This document shows, piece after piece, positions 27,375 through 36,057 of a DNA stretch of 64,000 nt. Position 1 is the stretch's first letter. Every line of letters begins with the position of its first letter. Below the pieces are notes generated by a model. That model searched no databases, was not told the origin of the DNA, and worked only from the letters and a program-made list of their open reading frames with translations. Both the position numbers and the translations under genes were made by a program. This stretch comes from Paraburkholderia sp. CNPSo 3272 (GTDB lineage Bacteria > Pseudomonadota > Gammaproteobacteria > Burkholderiales > Burkholderiaceae): contig NZ_JAMBPQ010000005.1 of the NCBI RefSeq assembly GCF_024206495.1, positions 124,001 to 188,000 of the forward strand. The letters are read 5' to 3'.

Positions 27375-29060
27375 CTAATCGGCCTTGACCTCGTCGGCGC
27401 GCGCTTCCGCCGTTTTCTGCGCGGCCGAAGCGCTGCGCCTGAAGCGGATGTGGGAAATCCGCCCCACGCAAAGCGCCGCCGCGAGCGCCGCGCAGCCCGT
27501 CAGGCCGATCCCCAGATGGATCGCATCGACCAGAACGTGGCGCACCGCATCGATCAGCGCCGCGCCGTCGAGTCCCGCCGCCTTCATCTGCGCGACGAGA
27601 CCCTCGCGCAACGACGCGTCGATCAGCACGCGCGGATCGGCGAGCTGGGGTTGCCAGCGCTGCTGCAGCGGCACGCCGATCACCGCCAGCGCGTCCCCCA
27701 CCCCGGCCGCATAGCGATGGTTGACGATGGTCGCCACGACGCTGGTGCCGAGCATGCCGCCCACCATGCGCGTGGATTGCAGCAAGGCAGTCGTGATGCC
27801 GAAACGCTCCCGCCCGGCAATCTCCTGGCCGAAAATATTCAGGTTGTTCAGGATGAAGCCGAGCCCGATGCCCACCGCCGACATCGCCAATTCGAGCCAA
27901 AGGTGCGCCGTGTGGCGGGACGCGAAGGCAAGACCGGCGCAAGCCGCGACCAGCAGGCTGAAGCCGACCGTGAGAATCGTCGTGGGCTTGCGCAGCCGGA
28001 TCACGATGCGCGTGTTGATCAGGCTGCCCAGCGCGATACATGCTGCGATCGGCGTGGCGAGCAGGCCTGCCTCCTGGGGCGACAGCCCGAAACCGCCCTG
28101 CAGCAGGAGCGGCGCGAAAAAAATCAGCGAGAACATCACGAAGCCCGAAAGCGTCGAGAGTGTAAACAGGGTGACGAGCTGCGGGTCGCGAAACAGATCG
28201 AGCGGGATGATCGGGTGCGTCGCGCGGCGCTCGCAGGCCAGCAGCGCCGCCGCGCCGGCGAGGACCGCCAGCGCGAGCGCGCCGTTGCCGGCCGTCAGGC
28301 CGCTTTTGGGCACCCCCTCGATCAGGGTCTGGAAACCGCCCAGCACCAGCGCGACGAGCGCGGCGCCCGTCCAGTCGATGCGCACCTCCCCAGTACGCGC
28401 CGGCTGGTAGCGCGGCAGATGCGCCCAGATGAAATAGAGCGCAAGCGCGCCGACCGGCAGGTTGACGAGAAAGGTCGAGCGCCAGCCAAAGTGCTCGCTG
28501 AGCCAGCCGCCCAATGAAGGCCCAGCCGCCGTGCCGATGCCGTAGGCGGCCGCCATGACGACCTGCCAGCGCACCCGCGCGCGCGGGTCGGGAAAGAGAT
28601 CGGGAATCGAGGCGAACGCCGTGCCCACCATCATCCCGCCTCCGACGCCCTGCAGCGCGCGCGCTGCTGCCAGAAAACGCATGTCTGTCGCGAGCCCGCA
28701 CAGCACGGAGGCCGCCGTAAACACGATCACCGCGGCGATCACGAAGCGCTTGCGGCCAAAGTAGTCGCCGAGCCGGCCGAACACGGGCACCGTCACGACC
28801 GAGGCCAGCAGGTAGGCGCTCGCGATCCACGCGTAGAACTCGAAACCGTGCAGTTCGGCGACGATCGAGGGCAAAGCGGTGCTGACGACGGTTTGATCGA
28901 GTGCGACGAGCATGTTGACGAGGCCGATGCCGAGCATGGCCAGCAGCGCGTCGCGAAACGGCAGGTTAGCGGAGGAAGGTTTCACAGGAGGGGAAGACTG
29001 CGCAGAGCGAAAAAGAGGCAACGATAACGGGATGCCGGTGCGCGTGCAACATAACGGCAT
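27375..29060 (-). CDS. MFS exporter, DHA2 (14-segment) family
   Basis: About 561 residues with fourteen predicted membrane segments, of the EmrB/QacA type of drug:proton antiporter. Motif D1 is LVALDQTVVSTALPSIVAEL, motif A is GRLGDYFGRKR, and motif C-like glycine/proline spacing appears in VVMAAAYGIGTAAGPSLGG. The C-terminal 50 residues are hydrophilic, with Arg and Glu (SAAQKTAEARADEVKAD). The start is uncertain: the ATG at 29060 lacks a ribosome-binding site, and a GTG at 28985 would remove 25 weakly conserved residues. The gene faces braI. Some exporters beside quorum-sensing loci export the signal or a regulated metabolite, but nothing here proves it. Confidence 0.9.
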   Translation of the reverse strand: MPLCCTRTGIPLSLPLFRSAQSSPPVKPSSANLPFRDALLAMLGIGLVNMLVALDQTVVSTALPSIVAELHGFEFYAWIASAYLLASVVTVPVFGRLGDYFGRKRFVIAAVIVFTAASVLCGLATDMRFLAAARALQGVGGGMMVGTAFASIPDLFPDPRARVRWQVVMAAAYGIGTAAGPSLGGWLSEHFGWRSTFLVNLPVGALALYFIWAHLPRYQPARTGEVRIDWTGAALVALVLGGFQTLIEGVPKSGLTAGNGALALAVLAGAAALLACERRATHPIIPLDLFRDPQLVTLFTLSTLSGFVMFSLIFFAPLLLQGGFGLSPQEAGLLATPIAACIALGSLINTRIVIRLRKPTTILTVGFSLLVAACAGLAFASRHTAHLWLELAMSAVGIGLGFILNNLNIFGQEIAGRERFGITTALLQSTRMVGGMLGTSVVATIVNHRYAAGVGDALAVIGVPLQQRWQPQLADPRVLIDASLREGLVAQMKAAGLDGAALIDAVRHVLVDAIHLGIGLTGCAALAAALCVGRISHIRFRRSASAAQKTAEARADEVKAD

Positions 29061-29265
29061 AGCAAACGAAAAACCGACGGCGCTGTGGTATTCCGACGCA
29101 ACCTACTTGATCTTCCTTCCTGCACCTTCCACATTTCATACAGTCCGGCTGCGTGTTGACCTGCGATCCATTAAGCTTCTCGCCAGTCACGACACGCCGC
29201 GCACGCCTCGACGCAGCATTGCCCGGGGCCGCGCGATTCTCGATCCCACTCCAAGAGGAGGTCTT

Positions 29266-29727
29266 ATGTACACACGCATCCTTGTCGCCGTCGACGGCAG
29301 CGCCACCTCGCGCCGCGCCTTCGAAGCCGCGCTCGACCTGGCGAAAGCGATGGGCGCGACCCTGCAGCCGTATTACGTGATCGAGAACACGCCCATGTAT
29401 TTCGACGCGCCGGGCTACGACCCGTCTATCCTGCGCAACCAGATGATCGCGCAGGGCAACGAACTCGCGGAAGAAATGGACAAGGCGATGGGCGAGCGTG
29501 GCGTGCAAGGCGCCATGCTCACGGGCGAAGCCTCCTCGCTCGACGACGTGCCGACGCTCGTGCTCAACGCCGCAAAGACCGCGGGCGCCGACCTGATCGT
29601 GATGGGCACGCACGGCCGCCGGGGCTTCCAGCGCCTGATCCTCGGCAGCGTCGCCGAACGCTGCGTGCGGCAGTCAACGCTGCCCGTCCTCCTCATCCCG
29701 TCGGCCGCCGGAAATGCCGGGCATTAG
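29266..29727 (+). CDS. universal stress protein, UspA family
   Basis: 153-residue single-domain Usp. It begins YTRILVAVDGSATSRRAFEA and carries the ATP-binding motif G-2x-G-9x-GS in MGTHGRRGFQRLILGSVAE, so it is of the nucleotide-binding class. The start at 29266 has AGAGGAGG 4-5 bases upstream; the longer open frame upstream is not coding. It is followed by a small hairpin and then an FNR-type regulator. Usp genes are frequent members of FNR regulons, which makes the neighbourhood suggestive. Confidence 0.93.
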   Translation: MYTRILVAVDGSATSRRAFEAALDLAKAMGATLQPYYVIENTPMYFDAPGYDPSILRNQMIAQGNELAEEMDKAMGERGVQGAMLTGEASSLDDVPTLVLNAAKTAGADLIVMGTHGRRGFQRLILGSVAERCVRQSTLPVLLIPSAAGNAGH

Positions 29728-29781
29728 TCGCATGATTGCTGGCAGTTCTGGGTGCTATTGGAAAGTCGCTTGCGCGCCGTC

Positions 29782-29800
29782 AGCCGCCGCGTGAGCGGCT
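29782..29800 (+). terminator. hairpin after the universal stress protein gene
   Basis: AGCCGC / GCGGCT stem with 7-base loop CGCGTGA, followed by TCT, 55 bp after the stop. It is a modest terminator candidate. Confidence 0.45.
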
Positions 29801-29908
29801 TCTGATAAGCCTCAAAACGACTCATCTTAAATGCGCGTCGCTTTGTCACTAATCTGAGATTCGACCCCGGTAGACAATGCCTGGACAGAAATCAAAGGAG
29901 CATTGTCC

Positions 29909-30667
29909 ATGCTGAACAATACCGTCGCTTCTCAAACCACCGCGCGCCGCAGCAATCGCACGCCCCTGACGACGGCGCCGCGCACGTCCACGCGCTGTTC
30001 GGTTTGCGCCATGCGGCACCTGTGCATGCCCCAGGGCCTCACGCTCGACGACCTGCCAAAGCTCGAAGCCTTGATATGCTCCGCGCGCAGCGTGCGGCGC
30101 GGCGAAGCCCTGTATCGCGCTGGCGACACCTTCGACAACCTCTACGTCGCGCGCTCCGGTTCGCTCAAAACGGTCATGGCGCACCGCGACGGGCGCGAGC
30201 AGGTCACCGGGCTGCGTCTGGCCGGCGACCCGCTCGGCCTCGACGGCATCAGCACCGGCTTCCACACCTGCAGCGCCGTGGCGCTCGAAGACAGCTCGGT
30301 CTGCCTTATCCCCTACTCGGCGCTCAAGCATTTGTGCCGCGAAACCGGCGCCATGCAAGACCGGCTGCACCGCCTCATGAGCGAGCAGCTGATCCGCGAA
30401 TCGTCGCAAATGATGGTGCTCGGCTCGCTCTCCGCCGACGAACGCGTCGCCGCGTTCCTGCTGGACGTTTCCGAACGCAACGGCCAGCGCGGCTATTCGC
30501 ATGCGGAGTTCAACCTGCGCATGACGCGTGAGGATATGGGCAGCTATCTCGGCATGACGCTCGAAACGGTGAGCCGCACCCTGTCGAGATTTCAAAAGCG
30601 CGGCCTGATCGACGCGCAGGGCAAGCTGATCCGTATCATCGATATCGAAGGTCTGCGGCATCTGTAA
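29909..30667 (+). CDS. FNR-type oxygen-sensing transcription regulator
   Basis: 252-residue Crp/Fnr-family regulator. N-terminal cysteines Cys30, Cys33 and Cys39 (C-x2-C-x5-C) together with Cys121 match the four ligands of the oxygen-labile [4Fe-4S] cluster of E. coli FNR. A cyclic-nucleotide-like beta-roll, the dimer helix and the C-terminal HTH follow. The recognition helix ETVSRTLSRFQKRGL has the Glu, Ser and Arg that read TTGAT-N4-ATCAA. The start at 29909 has AAAGGAG 8 bases upstream. Called Anr or FnrA in related organisms. Confidence 0.94.
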   Translation: MLNNTVASQTTARRSNRTPLTTAPRTSTRCSVCAMRHLCMPQGLTLDDLPKLEALICSARSVRRGEALYRAGDTFDNLYVARSGSLKTVMAHRDGREQVTGLRLAGDPLGLDGISTGFHTCSAVALEDSSVCLIPYSALKHLCRETGAMQDRLHRLMSEQLIRESSQMMVLGSLSADERVAAFLLDVSERNGQRGYSHAEFNLRMTREDMGSYLGMTLETVSRTLSRFQKRGLIDAQGKLIRIIDIEGLRHL

Positions 30668-30802
30668 TTCCCGGCAAACCCCCGGCGGGCGGCCCCCCGG
30701 GGATTCCGACGCCGCGCCTTGCTGGCGCGGCAACGCCGTTGGCACAACTCCTGCGCGGGAGTTAAAGTTTCGTACTACGCCCACGCAAGGAGAATCGCCG
30801 AA

Positions 30803-32080
30803 ATGCATCTCCCGCAATCCCCCACGCTCGCGGCCCGTCTCGAAGCGGCGCGCAGCGCCAGCGACGCGCTCTTCAACGTCGTCAAGCCCGAGTTTCTGTA
30901 CGAGCGGCCCATTCGGGAGCGGCACCGCATCGTGTTCTATATGGGTCATCTGGAAGCATTCGACCGTAACCTCTTCGACAAGCGCCTGTTCGACCTGCCC
31001 TCCGCCGATGCGCGCCTCGACCAGCTGTTCGCGTTCGGCATCGATCCTGTCGATGGCGGCCTGCCGACCGATGTGCCCGCCGACTGGCCCGACCTCGCCG
31101 AAGTCCTGGCCTATGGACGCGACGCACGCAGCCGCATCGACGCGCAGCTCTCGACGCTCGACCTGCCGCCCGATGCCTCCAATCACGACACGCCGGGGCA
31201 GTTGCTGAACGTCGCGATCGAACATCGGCTCATGCACGTCGAAACGCTCGCCTACATGCTTCACCAGTTGCCGTTCGCACAAAAGCAGGCGCCCGCCGCT
31301 ACGGGCGCGCGAACCGACCCGCTCTATACGGTCAAGGCCGCAACGGTGCACGTGCCCGCGGGCCGCACGGAACTCGGCATGACCGCCGAGCGTGGCCTGT
31401 TCGGCTGGGACAACGAGTTCGGCGAGCAGCAGGTCGACGTGCCGGCCTTCGAGATCGACCGCTACATGGTGACGAACGGCGCGTTTCTCGAATTCATCGA
31501 AGACGGCGGCTACCACAAGCGCGAACTCTGGAACGACGCGGACTGGGCATGGAAGGAAAGCGCACGCGTGGCGCACCCCGTGTTCTGGTCGCGCGGCGCC
31601 GAAGGCTGGACGCTGCGCACGATGTTCGAAGACATCGCATTGCCGCTTGCATGGCCCGTGTATGTGAGCCACGCCGAGGCCAGCGCCTTTGCGCGCTGGC
31701 GCGGCATGGCGCTGCCGAGCGAGGCGCAGTGGCAGCGCGCGGCGCACGGCGCCCTGCCCGGCCGCAGCGACAACTTCGATTTCCGCGACTGGAATCCGGT
31801 GGCCGTCGACGCCACGCCGGACAGCGCCAGCACGTGGGGCGTGGAGGGTCTGTACGGCAACGGCTGGGAGTGGACCTCCACGCTCTTCGGTCCACTGCCG
31901 GGTTTCAAGGCGTTCCCGTTCTATGAAGGGTATTCGGCAAACTTCTTCGACGGTCAGCACTACGCAATGAAGGGCGGCTCGCCGCGCACGGCCCAGTGCA
32001 TGTTGCGACCAACGTTCCGCAACTGGTTTCAGCCGCGTTATCAGTATGTTTATGCGGGATTTCGCTGCGTGCGCAACTGA
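30803..32080 (+). CDS. EgtB-like sulfoxide synthase (DinB plus formylglycine-enzyme-like domain)
   Basis: 425-residue non-heme iron enzyme of the SUMF1/EgtB/PvdO family. The N-terminal DinB-like helical domain (about residues 1-165) supplies iron ligands in YMGHLEAFDRN and IEHRLMHVETLAYML (H-x3-H-x-E). The C-terminal C-type-lectin-like domain has VTNGAFLEFIEDGGY, WRGMALPSEAQWQRAAHG and GNGWEWTSTLF, and ends RPTFRNWFQPRYQYVYAGFR. In ergothioneine synthesis EgtB joins a thiol to hercynine. The histidine methyltransferase EgtD usually next door is not in the window, so the pathway assignment is partial. Start 30803 has AAGGAG upstream. It converges on the secretion operon. Confidence 0.87.
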   Translation: MHLPQSPTLAARLEAARSASDALFNVVKPEFLYERPIRERHRIVFYMGHLEAFDRNLFDKRLFDLPSADARLDQLFAFGIDPVDGGLPTDVPADWPDLAEVLAYGRDARSRIDAQLSTLDLPPDASNHDTPGQLLNVAIEHRLMHVETLAYMLHQLPFAQKQAPAATGARTDPLYTVKAATVHVPAGRTELGMTAERGLFGWDNEFGEQQVDVPAFEIDRYMVTNGAFLEFIEDGGYHKRELWNDADWAWKESARVAHPVFWSRGAEGWTLRTMFEDIALPLAWPVYVSHAEASAFARWRGMALPSEAQWQRAAHGALPGRSDNFDFRDWNPVAVDATPDSASTWGVEGLYGNGWEWTSTLFGPLPGFKAFPFYEGYSANFFDGQHYAMKGGSPRTAQCMLRPTFRNWFQPRYQYVYAGFRCVRN

Positions 32081-32215
32081 CTCGCCAATCGAACACACGG
32101 CAGAGCGCGATCGGCAAGCGACCTATCCCCACCTCCGTCGCACGCCGGCCGTCAAGGCCGTCATGGCGTTTCTCGTGGAATGTGCCATCGCGACACGATA
32201 GCGTGCAAGATCGGC

Positions 32216-32854
32216 TTACCGTGAGCCGGGCACCCGCTGCCCTGGCAAGAAGCCGCCGTCGAATCCAGACAGCGCGGGAAAGCTGGTCGATTTCCCGGGC
32301 GCGGCGAGGCCGCCGGCATTGCTTTGCGTGGTTCGCAGGCCCGGGGCCAGAAACAGGAACTTCCATCCGTCGTAGGTCTGCGCCCCCTCGAAATCCTCGT
32401 ATTGCCGCGGAAATCCCGCGCGCTTGATCGTGGCCTCGTCTGAGCGGCTGAAGACACCGTAGAACCGATCGCCCTGCAGCATCGGCACCCAGTCGTTCTT
32501 GCCCGTGACCGGATCCGGATAGGCAAAGCGCAGATGGTGCAAGGGCTTGGGAAACCGTCGGTCGTCGAGCAGTTCATCGACTGATGCGGGATAAGCCCGG
32601 CCGACGCGGTAGTAGCGCAGAATCGCGAGCCGATACTGGTTGCCGGCGAACAGCAGTTGCTTCTCCTGCTCGCGGCGGCGTTGCAGCGACCACACGTCGA
32701 GCGCCCCCGCCAGAGCAATCGACAGCAGCATCAGCGCAATCAGGAGCGTCAGCAGCACCAACCCGCCCTCATGCGCGGCACGCGGCCGCGCGCGTTGCCT
32801 CGCCCGCGCTTTCGCGCGCGAGGCGAAACGCGACGTGCCGGCCGCGCGGCTCAT
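32216..32854 (-). CDS. pseudopilin-like protein lacking the canonical prepilin motif
   Basis: 212 residues. Start 32854 overlaps the stop of the upstream pilin gene (ATGA). A strongly basic N terminus (about 38 residues, many Arg) leads to a hydrophobic helix GGLVLLTLLIALMLLSIALA that sits where a pilin helix would be but has no Gly-Phe-Thr-Leu-x-Glu sequence, so the Glu5 equivalent is missing. The rest resembles small pseudopilins (QRRREQEKQLLFAGNQYRLA, YPASVDELLDDRRFPKPLHH, WVPMLQGDRFYGVFS). It is the last gene of the secretion operon. A minor, possibly tip-located, pseudopilin is inferred. Confidence 0.78.
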   Translation of the reverse strand: MSRAAGTSRFASRAKARARQRARPRAAHEGGLVLLTLLIALMLLSIALAGALDVWSLQRRREQEKQLLFAGNQYRLAILRYYRVGRAYPASVDELLDDRRFPKPLHHLRFAYPDPVTGKNDWVPMLQGDRFYGVFSRSDEATIKRAGFPRQYEDFEGAQTYDGWKFLFLAPGLRTTQSNAGGLAAPGKSTSFPALSGFDGGFLPGQRVPGSR

Positions 32855-33240
32855 TTGGCGCTCCCTTCTGCGCGCGGTGGCGCTCCCTGAGGAGCGCTCG
32901 CCGGCGCCACGTCGTAGACGCCCGGCTTGTTTTCGTCCGGCGAAGCGATCACCGCCCATTTGTCATCGCCATTGACGGGATCTACGGGGACGGCGCGCAA
33001 GTAATGCTTCGCCACCAGTTCGTCGAGCGTCTCGGGATATTGGCCGTTGTCTCCGTAGTACTGATCGATCGCATTGCGCATCACGGCGACGTTCTGCTGC
33101 CTGACCTGCTCCTTGCCGCGTTCGATGCTGTGCATGTAGCGCGGCACCGCGATTGTCAGAAGCAGGCCGATGATGGCCATCACGACGACGAGTTCGATCA
33201 GCGTGAAGCCGCGGGCCTTGTGCGTGCGAGCGGGTTTCAT
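32851..33240 (-). CDS. type II secretion pseudopilin (GspG/H-like)
   Basis: 129-residue prepilin-like protein. A short basic leader is followed by the cleavage/methylation motif RGFTLIELVVVMAIIGLLL with Glu5. A GspG-like core follows (QQNVAVMRNAIDQYYGDNGQ and YPETLDELVAKHYLRAVPVD). It would be processed by a prepilin peptidase, which is not present in this window. It sits between two other pilin-like genes near the end of the secretion operon and overlaps the next by 4 bases. Confidence 0.9.
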   Translation of the reverse strand: MKPARTHKARGFTLIELVVVMAIIGLLLTIAVPRYMHSIERGKEQVRQQNVAVMRNAIDQYYGDNGQYPETLDELVAKHYLRAVPVDPVNGDDKWAVIASPDENKPGVYDVAPASAPQGAPPRAEGSAK

Positions 33241-33249
33241 GATGCATCG

Positions 33250-33798
33250 TCACCATTGTTTGTACGGGATGCCGTTAATGCCGACGCGATCGGATTTCGA
33301 CGACACGTCGAACACATCCTTGCCAGCCTGTTCGCCGCTCATGCCCGGGTCGCCGGCCGCCGCCGGATCCGGCGGCTCGCCATAAGAGCGCACGCTCCAC
33401 GTGTCTTCCGCAAGCGTGTCCGGGTCGCCGCTAAAGAAAGGATCGCGCGGCACGTGACGCAGGAACATCAGCAGTCCGCCCTTCGGATCCCTGGCGTTCT
33501 TCACGCCCGTCACGAGCACGCTCAACGTCGGCGGATAGCCGGACGCTTCGGCATCCTTGTCGATGAGACCGGTATCGCTCGCCTCCTTGTAGGCGTCGAG
33601 CGCGGTACGGATCTCGCGCAATGCGTCGCTCAGCTGCTGCTCCTTCTGACGCTGCACCATCAGTTCCGAGAATGGCATGATTGCGAGCGCGAGAACGCCG
33701 ACGAGCGCGAGCGTAACCACCAGTTCGATCAGCGTAAATCCGCGCTGATCGAGCTGGCGTGTGGCGCGCAAGCGCATCGTTCTCGTTGCGGTAGCCAC
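33250..33798 (-). CDS. type II secretion pseudopilin with extended C-terminal region
   Basis: 182 residues from a GTG start at 33798. The leader of 19 residues ends in the motif RGFTLIELVVTLALVGVLAL, with Glu5 present. A long helix (ELMVQRQKEQQLSDALREIR), a loop GLIDKDAEASGYPPTLSVLV and a C-terminal part rich in Asp and Gly (DPDTLAEDTWSVRSYGEPPD) follow. The gene lies 3 bp after the secretin stop and so is co-translated with it. Its place in the pseudopilus (major or minor) is not clear. Confidence 0.88.
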   Translation of the reverse strand: MATATRTMRLRATRQLDQRGFTLIELVVTLALVGVLALAIMPFSELMVQRQKEQQLSDALREIRTALDAYKEASDTGLIDKDAEASGYPPTLSVLVTGVKNARDPKGGLLMFLRHVPRDPFFSGDPDTLAEDTWSVRSYGEPPDPAAAGDPGMSGEQAGKDVFDVSSKSDRVGINGIPYKQW

Positions 33799-33801
33799 GG
33801 C

Positions 33802-36057
33802 TCAGTACCCACCCTCGACTGGGCGAAGCGGGTTATCGCTCGGCATGGTGCCAGGCGGCATAGTCAGCATTGGCGGCGGCGCAGGCGCTGCAGGCGCCGC
33901 GGGCGGGGGCGCGGGGGCCGGTGCCGCGGCGGCCGCGGCCTCGCCGCCCGTCTGCTCCGCGGCCGTTGGTTCGGCGGGTGCCGGCGCCGCGCTCTGGCCG
34001 GACTGCTGCGCGGGAGCCGCTTGCGGCGTCGGCGTTCGCGAGAAGCGGCCGCCGTAGGGTTCGGGCGGCGGCGTCGTGCGCGGCGGCGGGGCCATTTGTC
34101 CGAACGCGCCATTCGAAGGCGACGGCAGCGCGGGGTACGCTTCGGCTCCGCCTCGCGACGACGCGCCGCCAACCGTGCCGCCGCCGACCATGCCCGGCAT
34201 CGGCTTGCCCGCAGGCGCCACGGACGTTGCCGCGTTCGCCACGACGGGATCCAGCCGGAGCTGATCGGCGTGCACATTGACATCGGTACCCGACCACAAT
34301 TCCTGTGTATCCGCATCGGCGGCTAGCTGCGGCCGGACGATGTGCGGGGTGATCTGCAACACGATCTCCGTCTTGACATGGTCGCCCTGGTGGTTGGAGA
34401 ACAGCCTCCCCAGCACCGGCAACTGGCCAAGACCGGGCACTTTGTTGGCATTCCTGCGGTCTTCGTCCGAGATGAGGCCGCCCAGAATCTGCGTTTCGCC
34501 ATCGCGCAGGCGCAGGCTCGTCGAGGCGCTGCGCGTTCCGATCTGATACGCGAGCGAATTCAGGCCGTTCGAATTGCTGCTTGAAATCGTATTCGTGATG
34601 TTGCTGACTTCGAGATTCAACTGGATGCCGACGTCGCCGTCGCGATAGACCCGTGGCTGCACCTCGAGCTTGATGCCGACATCGAGGTACTGAATCATTT
34701 GCGTATAGGACGGCCCGCTCGTGCTCGGCGTGCTGGAACTCGAAATCACCGGCACCTTATCGCCGATCATGATGCGCGCCTTCTCGTTGTTGCGCGTCCT
34801 TATGCGCGGGCTCGCGAGAAGATTCGCGTCGGTATCGGTGAGCTTGAAGTTCGCCGTGGCCGAGAGGCTGCTGACATTCAGTTCATTGATCGTCAGATGA
34901 TGCAGCAAGCCCCATGTCGTCGCGGTGCTCGGCGTCGACATCGTGAACGAGTTAGGCCAGTCGATACCCAGATCGGTGAGGCGCTCGTGCGACACTTCCA
35001 GCACCTCGACTTCCATCATCACCTCGGGATCCGGCAAATCCTGCGCGGCGATCATCTCCTCGGCAACCTTGATCGTGTCGGGTGTGCCGCGAACCGTCAC
35101 GGTATTCGCACGCTCGTCGATTACGACTTCCTTGACCTTCAGGATGCTCTTGAGCAACTGCTGGATCTGCTTGGCGTCGACGTTCGACAACTGGAACGTG
35201 CGCACCTTGAGTTCCTGATATTCGAGCTGTTTCGCAGGCGTGGCGGGATAGATGAACAGCGTGTTCGCGTTGAGCTGCTTCTTGTCGAGCTGATTCTGCA
35301 TCAGGATCATGTCGACCGTGTCCTGCACCGACGCGTTCGTCACGAAGATCGTCGTCTTCAGATCAGCGCGGACGTCGCGGTCGAAGATCACGTTCAATCC
35401 CGTGGTGCGCGACAACGCTTCGAATACCATGCGCACGTTCGCGTCGCGAAACTGCAGCGTCACGGGCTTTTGCATGATCGACGAAGCCGCGAGCTTGTCA
35501 TCGCGATCCGCCCGCTGCTGGCTGAGCCTGGCGTTGAGTTCCGTCTGCATCTGCTGCGCAAGGGTGTTGGTCGGGTTCTCCACCAGCACGCGGTGCACCC
35601 GCTCGGCCGCCTGCGCATACGCCCCGCGCTTCATCATGCGTTCGGCCTCCTGCAGGATGGCCAGGTCTTTGCGGTCCTGATCGATCTGCAGGCCAATCTT
35701 GCGTATGCGCTCATTGGTCGGGTCGATGTCGTACGCCTGGAAGAGATTGCGGATCGCTTCGTCGTACTGATAGTTCTTGCGGTACTGATCGGCTTGGTCG
35801 AGCAGCGTGCTGACCTGGGCGTTGCGCTGGTTCAAATAGTCGACCTTCGCCTGGGCGTCGGTCGGGTCGTCATGCACGTTCGGGACGTGCACGCAGCCGC
35901 TAAAGGCGAGCACCGACACGGCGATGGCAAGCGCGCGTCTTCTCGCGACCTGCATCGCGTCCGGGCGAGGAACAGGGAGCCCGATGACTGGGGAAAGGCG
36001 TGTTGCTGGGCCGCTGCCTGAGTCGCGGTCCGCACCCCGAGTGCGTGAGGTTTTCAT
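33802..36057 (-). CDS. GspD/PilQ-type outer-membrane secretin, lipoprotein
   Basis: 751-residue secretin that forms the outer-membrane channel. Start 36057 has AGGA 7 bases upstream and lies one base from the previous stop. The lipoprotein signal (RRRALAIAVSVLAFSGC, Cys about 55) therefore begins after 34 extra residues. Next come TPR-like helices (about 75-190), an STN/N0-like domain (VTLQFRDANVRMVFEALSRT), N1/N2 domains, and the secretin core with LLASPRIRTRNNEKARIMIG and ILGGLISDEDRRNANKVPGL. The last ~110 residues are a Pro/Ala/Gly-rich tail ending MPSDNPLRPVEGGY, unusual for secretins. The TPR-like part recalls PilF/PilQ systems more than classical GspD. Confidence 0.94.
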   Translation of the reverse strand: MKTSRTRGADRDSGSGPATRLSPVIGLPVPRPDAMQVARRRALAIAVSVLAFSGCVHVPNVHDDPTDAQAKVDYLNQRNAQVSTLLDQADQYRKNYQYDEAIRNLFQAYDIDPTNERIRKIGLQIDQDRKDLAILQEAERMMKRGAYAQAAERVHRVLVENPTNTLAQQMQTELNARLSQQRADRDDKLAASSIMQKPVTLQFRDANVRMVFEALSRTTGLNVIFDRDVRADLKTTIFVTNASVQDTVDMILMQNQLDKKQLNANTLFIYPATPAKQLEYQELKVRTFQLSNVDAKQIQQLLKSILKVKEVVIDERANTVTVRGTPDTIKVAEEMIAAQDLPDPEVMMEVEVLEVSHERLTDLGIDWPNSFTMSTPSTATTWGLLHHLTINELNVSSLSATANFKLTDTDANLLASPRIRTRNNEKARIMIGDKVPVISSSSTPSTSGPSYTQMIQYLDVGIKLEVQPRVYRDGDVGIQLNLEVSNITNTISSSNSNGLNSLAYQIGTRSASTSLRLRDGETQILGGLISDEDRRNANKVPGLGQLPVLGRLFSNHQGDHVKTEIVLQITPHIVRPQLAADADTQELWSGTDVNVHADQLRLDPVVANAATSVAPAGKPMPGMVGGGTVGGASSRGGAEAYPALPSPSNGAFGQMAPPPRTTPPPEPYGGRFSRTPTPQAAPAQQSGQSAAPAPAEPTAAEQTGGEAAAAAAPAPAPPPAAPAAPAPPPMLTMPPGTMPSDNPLRPVEGGY

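Noticed and set aside
26587..28830. Long minus-strand frame of 747 codons spanning the braI region and the MFS gene
   Set aside because: It is out of frame with the MFS exporter and antisense to braI, both clearly recognisable. The composition is Arg/Ala/Gly-rich noise.
29156..29170. TTGACCTGCGATCCA as an FNR box before the universal stress protein gene
   Set aside because: Only the left half resembles TTGAT; the right half does not match ATCAA. A real FNR site would need a better dyad.
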